64,000 nt of DNA. It comes from Sphingobacterium multivorum (GTDB lineage: Bacteria > Bacteroidota > Bacteroidia > Sphingobacteriales > Sphingobacteriaceae). The stretch lies in the NCBI RefSeq assembly GCF_900457465.1, contig NZ_UAUU01000005.1:62001-126000 (forward strand). Reading direction: 5' to 3'. Shown one piece after another: positions 57,472 to 64,000 of this stretch. Within the stretch, counting starts at the first letter, position 1. Each line of letters starts with the position of its first letter. The position numbers were made by a program, and so were the translations under genes. A model generated the notes under the pieces. It did no database searches, was not told where the DNA came from, and saw nothing but the letters and a program-made list of their open reading frames with translations.

Positions 57472-58260
57472 TTATTTTTTAACAATCCGTTGACGAATCG
57501 CTTCATAGATCACTACTGCGGCCGACACAGATACATTTAACGAACCTATTTCACCGTACATTGGTATCTTGGCCAGGTGGTCGGCAATACGGATTAGGTC
57601 ATTGGAAACACCAACGTCCTCTGCACCCATAATCACACAGGTTGGAGCTGTATAATCCACATCATAAATGCTCGAGGTTGTTTTTTCTGTACTGGCAACT
57701 AATTGCACACCTGAATCAATCAAAAATTTACCAACTTTGGACAAGCTATCATGGCGACAGACAGGGATTTTATAGAGTGCTCCAGCAGATGTTTTAATGG
57801 CATCGGGGTTAACCTCAGCTGAGCCCTTTTTAGGGACAATGATGGCATGTACTCCAGAACATTCCGCTGTACGTGCAATAGCACCCAAATTGCGCACATC
57901 TGTCACTCCATCCAACATCAGAAGTAAAGGAGTTTCACCTTTTTCATAAATCTGAGGGAGAAGTTCTTCTATATCATGATAGGTAATTGGAGAAATAACC
58001 GCAATTACACCTTGATGATTTTTACGTGTTATGCGGTTTAATTTTTCAATTGGCACCTGTTGAGAAGCGATATTATGTTCCTTTAACAAGGCTTTCAATT
58101 CTAGAATCAAACTGCCGCTCAAACCGCGTTGTATAAATAATGACTCGATCTCTTTACCACTATCGATTGCTTCGATGACAGCACGAATACCAAATACCAT
58201 CTGATTCACTTCACGTCTTTCCCCGTGGTCGCGATCACGTCTCTGAAAATTTCCTTGCAT
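57472..58260 (-). CDS. rlmB: 23S rRNA (guanosine(2251)-2'-O)-methyltransferase RlmB
   Basis: 262 residues. A basic N-terminal tail (QGNFQRRDRDHGERR) precedes the substrate-binding domain VFGIRAVIEAIDSGKEIES. The SPOUT domain has motif 1 LLMLDGVTDVRNLGAIARTA, motif 2 IMGAEDVGVS and motif 3 IPMYGEIGSLNVSVSAAV. This is the typical RlmB arrangement, which methylates G2251 in the peptidyl-transferase centre. It follows dnaX on the same strand by 93 bases. Confidence 0.93.
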   Translation of the reverse strand: MQGNFQRRDRDHGERREVNQMVFGIRAVIEAIDSGKEIESLFIQRGLSGSLILELKALLKEHNIASQQVPIEKLNRITRKNHQGVIAVISPITYHDIEELLPQIYEKGETPLLLMLDGVTDVRNLGAIARTAECSGVHAIIVPKKGSAEVNPDAIKTSAGALYKIPVCRHDSLSKVGKFLIDSGVQLVASTEKTTSSIYDVDYTAPTCVIMGAEDVGVSNDLIRIADHLAKIPMYGEIGSLNVSVSAAVVIYEAIRQRIVKK

Positions 58261-58353
58261 AATAAATACTAAATATTTCCCTCTTCATGGAAGAGTTTGC
58301 AAATGTACAAAAATAAAAAACAACTAGCGTGTTTGAATTAGCTTAGCCCCAAG

Positions 58354-60189
58354 TTAAACTCCTTCCGCAAAGTATCTAAAAGCGGGTTTTTTGTTGACCA
58401 TTGCTTGATACTTCTCCTGGGAAGTATAGGGTTTGCGTGAAATAGTATGTTCCATCATCACCCCCTGCAGATCCAACGAAAAATTCTGGAGTTTCACACG
58501 TAGGTAGTTCAACACATCAACCTTTGCACTTTGCAATACATCCATCTGAACACCATTTTCGACATCAATTTCAATCAATACCCCATTTAACCGCGGTTGC
58601 ATAGCCGTCATCATGGTATACAAGTTAATCTTGTTTTCCGCTTTCAGCTGTTCAGCATAACTATTCCAAACAGCAATAAATTGACCGAATGAAACATCAC
58701 GTTGTTCGCTTCCACGTATTAATTCTGGCTCATCACCTTCTTTGGCAACCGCATTGTTATCGTATATGGTATTCAAATCCGGCAAAGACGGAATAATTGC
58801 TGCAGTAGATGCTCCCCACCCGCCTTTTTTTACTTTAGGAGGCACGTTGGAAATAGGATCTTTTTTCACCTCTTCCTTAGTCTCGGAAGCCTGATAATTT
58901 ACGGGGTTAGCTTGCGAACGCGGTGTCACAGGGTTTTCAACGACAGGAGCATTCGCTGGAGAAGTCGCTTGCGGAGTAGGGACTACCGAGGTTTGTTGCG
59001 CTTGTCCAACTACTGGCTCAGGAAGTTTTTTTTTTTACGCCCTCGGTTGCCGAAGGAATCTGTACGGATCCAAGCTGGCTCAATTTAATCGCACTTGCGA
59101 TATGACATGTCTTGAGGAGTGAAAGTTCAACTTGCAGGCGTTGATTTTTACTTGTCTTATAGTTGATCTCACATTGATTGGAAATATTCAATGCAGATAA
59201 CAAAAATCCTGGAGAAGCTTTTTGGGACTGCTGCAGATACTTTTGACGAATACTATCACTGACTTCCAATAATTTTAGCGTAGCCGGCTCTTTAGCAACC
59301 AGCAAATTTCTAAAATGTGCAGACAGACCGGCTATGAAATGACTGCCATCAAACCCGTGATTTAAAATCTCATTGAAAATCAATAAAGTTTGTGGTGCAT
59401 CCTCAGTTAAAATAGCATCCGTTAGCTTAAAATAATAATCGTAATCCAAGATATTCAAATTATCGATTACAGCTTGATAGGTGACATTTTTATTGGAAAA
59501 ACTGACGATCTGATCGAACATCGACAAGGCATCCCGAAGGCCACCATCGGCCTTTTGGGCAATGATATGTAATCCGTCCTGATCATAAGCAATACCTTCC
59601 CTGTCAGCGATACGGGCCAAATGACTGGCCATATCTTCCACTTTGATCCGGTTAAAATCAAAAAAATCTGACAGCGCGAAAGAATCGTTGGTAAAATCTT
59701 ATGTTTTTCAGTAGTCGCCAGGATAAAGATAGCATAGGAAGGAGGTTCCTCCAATGTCTTCAAAAAAGCATTGAAAGCCGCTTGAGAAAGCATATGCACC
59801 TCATCTATGATATAGATTTTATATTTTCCAGCCTGTGGTGGTATGCGTACTTGATCAATCAGGTTGCGGATATCATCTACGGAATTATTGGATGCGGCAT
59901 TCCAGTTCATGAATACTGAAAGAATTTCCATTTTGGAAAGACTTACAGCTAGCACATGCACCACAAGGTTCAGTGCCTGCTAAGATATTTTCACAATTTA
60001 TTGTTTTAGCTAAAATACGCGCACAGGTAGTTTTCCCCACACCGCGGGGACCACAAAATAAAAATGCCTGCGCCAACTGATTGTTGTGTATCGCATTCTT
60101 TAAGGTACCAGTAATGTGTTGCTGACCTACAACCGAATCAAGGTAATCGGGCCGGTATTTACGTGCCAGAAAACAATAAAATTATCCAT
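58354..60189 (-). CDS. dnaX: DNA polymerase III subunit gamma/tau, multiple frameshifts
   Basis: Sense runs from ATG at 60189 (MDNFIVF, then [20 protein letters not shown]) to a stop at 58354, about 610 residues. AAA+ clamp-loader motifs: Walker [12 protein letters not shown], zinc-type cysteines CGACASC, Walker [14 protein letters not shown] in [10 protein letters not shown], then the domain III part. The frame breaks at four places: a T run near 60163-60170, one extra base near 59900, the run at 59660-59666, and an A11 run at 59026-59036. Since the gene is essential, consensus errors are the likeliest cause of the first three. The A11 break may be real: see the separate entry. The tau-like C-terminal domain is at 58354-58929. 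Confidence 0.88.
59026..59036 (-). other. A11 run at the gamma/tau junction of dnaX
   Basis: On the coding strand GGC GTA is followed by eleven A and then CTTCCTGA. With eleven A the frame ends at TGA (59020-59018) two codons after the run, giving a short, gamma-like product. With ten A the frame reads on through KKKLPEPVV into the tau-specific domain. The same kind of site is used for programmed slippage in Thermus and for ribosomal frameshifting in E. coli dnaX. Confidence 0.55.
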
Positions 60190-60564
60190 TGCACGAAGAT
60201 ACGAATTTTAATATTATTTTTCTACGTAACATTAATTTGTAGCGGTAGTGGAGTGCGACAATTTCGCGGTATTATCTCATTTTCTGGCATAAAAAAAGAC
60301 ATCCCTGTACAAAGTAATTATGGACAACCCTTGCCTACCTGCACATTGTATCAAAACAAGTCGTATAGAGATGGTTAGCAATAATACTACACTAAAGTGT
60401 TTTAGACTAAGTCATTTTTAAATGTTAATTTCGCCGAACTAAAGACTATTCGAAAACAACTTTATTAATTATTGATAATAAAAAGCAATATATCCCTGCA
60501 TTAGAATACCTTTGACTGTAGCAGATAGTTAATAGCTTTCGTTAATCTTACAAAAACCAAATTT
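60190..60564. other. Divergent intergenic region, dnaX / lipoprotein
   Basis: 375 bases without a supported gene. A TACCTTTG -7 element at 60507-60514 (plus) probably serves the lipoprotein at 60565; its -33 partner is poor. No other signal was recognised. Confidence 0.45.
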
Positions 60565-61261
60565 ATGAAGCACTTAACACACCTATTTTACTTTTTGTTA
60601 TTTAGTACATTTTTATTTGTAGGCTGTAAAAAAGAAGACGACTATGGAGAACTCACTAGCCTAGCAGACGATAAAATCCAACAAGCTGTTAAACTAACTG
60701 AAAATCTTTCCTGCAATGACCTAAAGGAATGTCGTATTGACACGCTTTATTACACCTATGTCCCCGTACATCCGAGCTTTGAGCAAGCTTATAATAAATT
60801 AATTGCCGAAGCTGCAGACCTTAAAGAAACGGCACAGAAAGTATATAAAGGGCCTATTGTTTACAATACCAGTCCAGCTGAAAATTATCTTCCGCCTCAT
60901 TTTGGAATACGCTGCATTGCAGGCAAAGTCAAAGTCGCCAGCGCTAGGGATCTGGAGCTGCCTGAAATTAACCCAGCGGCTGGATGAACTGTTACCTAAA
61001 ATTGACCACATTTTTCAATGACATTCCCTGTACCGACCCAAGTAAATGGCATATCGCCCCTTTCGTAAAGACTGTGAATTTATCTCTATATTGTATACTG
61101 ACAAAGAAAACTTTGCTGAGTTTGGCAATATGGCAGAACAGTATAATCATTTGGATCATGCAAAAAGAGTGCTGGACAAAAGCTTGAACTGTCCAGACAA
61201 AAATGACAAACCAGCCAAAGGGGTGGTTTGTGAAAATGGCAAGCCTAAGATTACCTATTAA
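60565..61261 (+). pseudogene. Lipoprotein gene with three frameshifts
   Basis: ATG at 60565 gives a lipoprotein signal (MKHLTHLFYFLLFSTFLFVGC, Cys21 then KKED). The first frame ends at 60985-60987. Coding sense continues as QRLDELLPKIDHIF, then NDIPCTDPSKWHIAPFV, then KDCEFISILYTDKENFAEF and KGVVCENGKPKITY to TAA at 61259-61261, each in a new frame. Together about 230 residues, with cysteines at the end of the signal and spread in pairs (CNDLKEC, IRCIAG, IPCTD, LNCPD, VVCENG) that could form disulfides. No function known. The neat continuity points to recent indels or sequencing errors. Confidence 0.7.
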
Positions 61262-61327
61262 TAGACCCTGTACCATCAAATCTTATATTCGATAATACAG
61301 ATCATTCTTTATAGGAATAACTTGATT

Positions 61328-61366
61328 TAGATAAAGCTCAGTCTTCAGGTGACGGAGCTTTATCTA
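61328..61366. terminator. Bidirectional terminator
   Basis: Perfect 12-bp inverted repeat TAGATAAAGCTC / GAGCTTTATCTA, loop 15 bases, between the convergent lipoprotein and phosphoesterase genes. T tails are short. Confidence 0.6.
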
Positions 61367-61374
61367 GCTCTCTA

Positions 61375-63384
61375 CTACTTCATCAGGTATCCAAAAGCTT
61401 TGGGTCTAACCATAGTTTCTTGATAAACCTTACCAAAACGATCAGTTACTTTAATTAACAAGGTGCTGGTGGGAGAAGAGGCCTTCACTTTAAACATATG
61501 CGCTGTCAGGGTGCTGACAAAGTCCTCGGTGGGGGTAGCATTTCGATTAAGCCGCTGTGCTGAATAGGAAACAATATGCAATGGATCTCGCATACGGACA
61601 CGGGAGACTGTCAACGGTTGACCATTTTCACTCACTTCGACTTTCCAATTTTTATCGTAGTTCCAAACATTGATCAGTACCTCATTGTTGTTATTGGGAT
61701 TCGCATATTCCGCCGCATAACTCTGCCATTTCAGATCACTTGTAGGCTTAAAATTGGGGCATATTTATCTTTGGTAAGATGCACCTGATTAAGATCATAA
61801 GCCCTAAATTGATAATCAGCATGCTCACCAATACTCTTATACCCCCACTTTAAATCTCTTCCGTCTATCGCCCATATTCCATAGCCTCCTGGGGCCCCAT
61901 CCTTACAAATATGATTGCCTGCATATCCCGCGTTACCGGTCCACCACCAGGTCGCACAGATGGCAGCTGTATTATGCTCCATGATATGCGGCGTAGCAGC
62001 TGTTTCTACGTTATAATTGATATGCGTATGTCCCGTGAGCACATGCACGGTGTTAAATCCATTCAAGGTATTCACAAAATCCTGCGCATTGCTTATCCGA
62101 TATCCTGTGGTTTCGGCACCGCTCGTATTGAGAATTGGATTGGTATGTAAATGTGCATGCATAGCGATCACAATCGGCGTATCCTTATCCGTAATGGTTG
62201 CTAGATCTTTTTTGAGCCATTCAATCTGATCGGCGACAATTTTTGTATTATAGTTCCTTGCATCACCGGCATTAATATATTCAATATTATCTAAAACAAT
62301 GTAATGTACCTTACCGATATTGAATGAATAATAAGTCGGCCCCAATACATCACGGAACTTATCTTCAGCCCCCCAATCTTCATAAAACTTTGGATCGTTA
62401 TCATGATTGCCCATGGTATTAAATACCATCGCGTTGATCTTATTCATTTCAACAATATACTGCGGCAGTGCATAATTATTGGTATACCAGTACCCATCCC
62501 AAGTCATATCTCCCAATGTCAGCGCATACACTTTATTGCCGCATTTTTATAGTTTTGTATTGATTGATTAACATCGGGCAGGAATCCTTTCTGAAACTGA
62601 TTCAGGTCATCCGTACGTTTAGCCAAGTGCATATCCCCCAACACCATGACCACATGTTTTTCATTATTTACAGCCTTAAGCTCAAAATCTTTAATCTCAA
62701 CAATATTAGCCGGCTGCGAAAGGCGTTGAAAGAATTGAGGCGCATTGACGTTTGAATCAACTTCGTAGTTTCCCGGTATGGAGATAAACACATATTTTCC
62801 TTTTTGGAAGAAGGTAAATAATATATACCAGCTGCATCCGTCATTGTCACTTCAAAGCCGTCTGATACCACAACATTGGCAACACCTACACCATTAGCGT
62901 AAACAACACCCTTTACAGTCATTCCTGTTTTGTCGGGGATATTCGCATTAAAAAATAAATTGACAATGGTTGATCCCAACAAAAATGACTGGGCTCCGCG
63001 TTTTACGGATATCCGATAACTATCCGATGGCAAGTCCGTTGGGAAACAAAAACAATATGATCTGCAGAAGCAGATTTGCTTGCGACGGTAAATTTCCCCA
63101 TTACACCGGGTTTATTCAGTGATTCAAAATATAGCTGATCTCCCGTCTTGAATCCCATTCCTTGTATTGTATATTCGCCCCCTTGGAAGATTCTATCCGG
63201 GCGGACAATAGCACACCGGTTATCCGTAATGTATTATCTTCATTCTCCGGTTCGGGTTCACCGGGCTTATTTTCGGGAATAGCTGAAGCTTTGGTGCAGC
63301 TGTATAAGTTTAATGTTAGGCCAAGTCCGGTTACCAATGTAGTTCGAATAAAGACCCGTCGGTTATATTGTTCTTTTTTTTCAT
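61375..63384 (-). CDS. Exported calcineurin-like metallophosphoesterase, many frameshifts
   Basis: Sense from ATG at 63384 (MKKK, then EQYNRRVFIRTTLVTGLG in the next frame: Tat-type twin Arg, followed by LNLYSC, a possible lipobox) to the stop at 61375, about 670 residues. An N-terminal beta-rich region (MTVKGVVYANGVGVANVVVS, a CarboxypepD-like fold) precedes the phosphoesterase domain. Metal-site motifs, in order: VLGDMHLAKR, TLGDMTWDG, NTMGNHDND, VIAMHAHLH and LTGHTHINYN. A C-terminal beta domain (PTSTLLIKVTDRFGKVYQ) ends the protein. The frame breaks at least six times between 61640 and 63380. All metal motifs are intact, so the real gene is probably whole and the breaks are consensus errors. 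Confidence 0.78.
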
Positions 63385-63483
63385 AAAAAATAGGTGATTA
63401 AAGGCTATTAACAATTACTTAGCAGGGGGCACAAAATAGCCCATGCAATTTTTCTGAAGAGAAGTATGCATGGGCCAGGTTTA

Positions 63484-64000
63484 TTATTTAGCGACGGTAA
63501 CAACGATATCGTCGACAAAGATACGGTTAACAGTAGCTGGCCAATTACCAGCACGCTGATCAAAAGCGCCACCCAATAACCAAATTTGAGTCTCCGCAGT
63601 AGCTCCCGTAACAACAAAAGAATAGGTCGCCTCTGGAGCTTGCCATGCAGCCCTGCACGATTCTAGATTCGAATTAGGAGTTGCACGTTCATCACATTAA
63701 ATTGGCTCACGCTGACCGTTCCCGGTCCTTTGACACCAACGTTGAGTAGATAATGATCACCAGTGGCATATCGTACAGCTTTGAAGGTAACCAATAGATT
63801 TTTGTACGCTGTACATTGGCCAGCTTCGGCGAAATTAGATCGCCGCCGTAGTTCGTACGCCCTAATTTAATAAAGCCTGGTCGCGCATAAATCGATGCAT
63901 AATTACCGCCACCTTCTGTCGTATTGATCGTACTGGTCCAGCCTTTGGCCACTCTTCCGTGCTCCATAAAGCAATCCTGGTTTCGCCTGAAGTCGCATTA
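63484..64000 (-). CDS. Surface or secreted beta-rich protein (partial, frameshifted)
   Basis: The minus strand reads from the right edge to TAA at 63486-63484. Visible sense: WTSTINTTEGGGNYASIYAR, FIKLGRTNYGGDLISPKL, then VGVKGPGTVSVSQFNV and, in further frames, WQAPEATYSFVVTGATAETQ and IFVDDIVVTVAK at the end. This looks like the C-terminal carbohydrate-binding jelly roll found on Bacteroidota surface proteins. The frame breaks at least twice (around 63660-63810). Start and N-terminal domains lie outside the window. It is in the same orientation as the phosphoesterase, about 100 bases upstream of it. Confidence 0.55.

Noticed and set aside
59640..60180. Programmed frameshifts in the AAA+ core of dnaX
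   Set aside because: They would destroy the clamp-loader ATPase in all products; consensus error is simpler. Only the A11 site fits known recoding.
60163..60378. Plus-strand open frame of 71 codons with a hydrophobic stretch and a Cys
   Set aside because: It starts inside dnaX, has no ribosome site or family, and its composition is like the intergenic region.

Overview
The window looks like chromosome of a member of the Bacteroidota, most likely Sphingobacteriaceae (Sphingobacterium or Pedobacter type). Reasons: a SusC/SusD pair, a lipidated Omp85 protein of the TamL type, many short lipoproteins with an SCKK-like lipobox, a DUF4369-TlpA lipoprotein, and repeated promoters of the Bacteroidota form (TTTG or TTG, about 19-22 bases, then TAnnTTTG). 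No rRNA, tRNA, CRISPR array, phage or insertion sequence was recognised.

Layout. 1-3389 (minus): ettA, a PAS histidine kinase and a response regulator, closely spaced. 3575-6100: clpC. 6.2-8.6 kb: two AT-rich lipoprotein genes broken by frameshifts. 8.7-15.7 kb: recN, an SprT-like metalloprotein, two small membrane proteins, a solitary YhcG/DUF1016 PDDEXK protein and a large S41 peptidase. 15.9-19.7 kb: an accessory stretch holding an SMI1/KNR4 remnant, a lipase, a WGR-domain remnant, a secreted protein made of 20-residue repeats, and decayed coding sequence. 19.8-29.8 kb: TamL, a TrmH-type methyltransferase, a VOC protein, an MFS exporter, a two-gene ABC transporter, an acetyltransferase and parC. 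30-43 kb: msrA, a glycosylasparaginase-type hydrolase, then a block whose members fit breakdown and uptake of peptidoglycan peptides: NlpC/P60 peptidase, dipeptide epimerase, SusC, SusD, and convergently an M14 peptidase, an S66 LD-carboxypeptidase and dihydroorotase. 43-58 kb: a PhoB-type regulator, a TlpA lipoprotein, alaS, two Usp proteins, two OmpA paralogues, a DEAD-box helicase and an acyl-CoA synthetase. 57.5-64 kb: rlmB, dnaX, a lipoprotein, a Tat-type metallophosphoesterase and a partial surface protein; this end is rich in frameshifts.

Two points stand out. First, the 32.0-43.0 kb block contains counterparts of Bacillus subtilis YkfA, YkfB and YkfC (S66 peptidase, L-Ala-D/L-Glu epimerase, NlpC/P60 peptidase) plus an M14 peptidase that could match E. 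coli MpaA, placed around a SusC/SusD importer. This suggests a TonB-dependent murein-peptide scavenging locus. Second, genes expected to be essential (dnaX, parC, tamL) are broken by single-base shifts, mostly in homopolymer runs. Most of these breaks are more likely consensus errors than real pseudogenes. One of them, an A11 run at the gamma/tau junction of dnaX, sits where some bacteria use programmed slippage and deserves separate attention.
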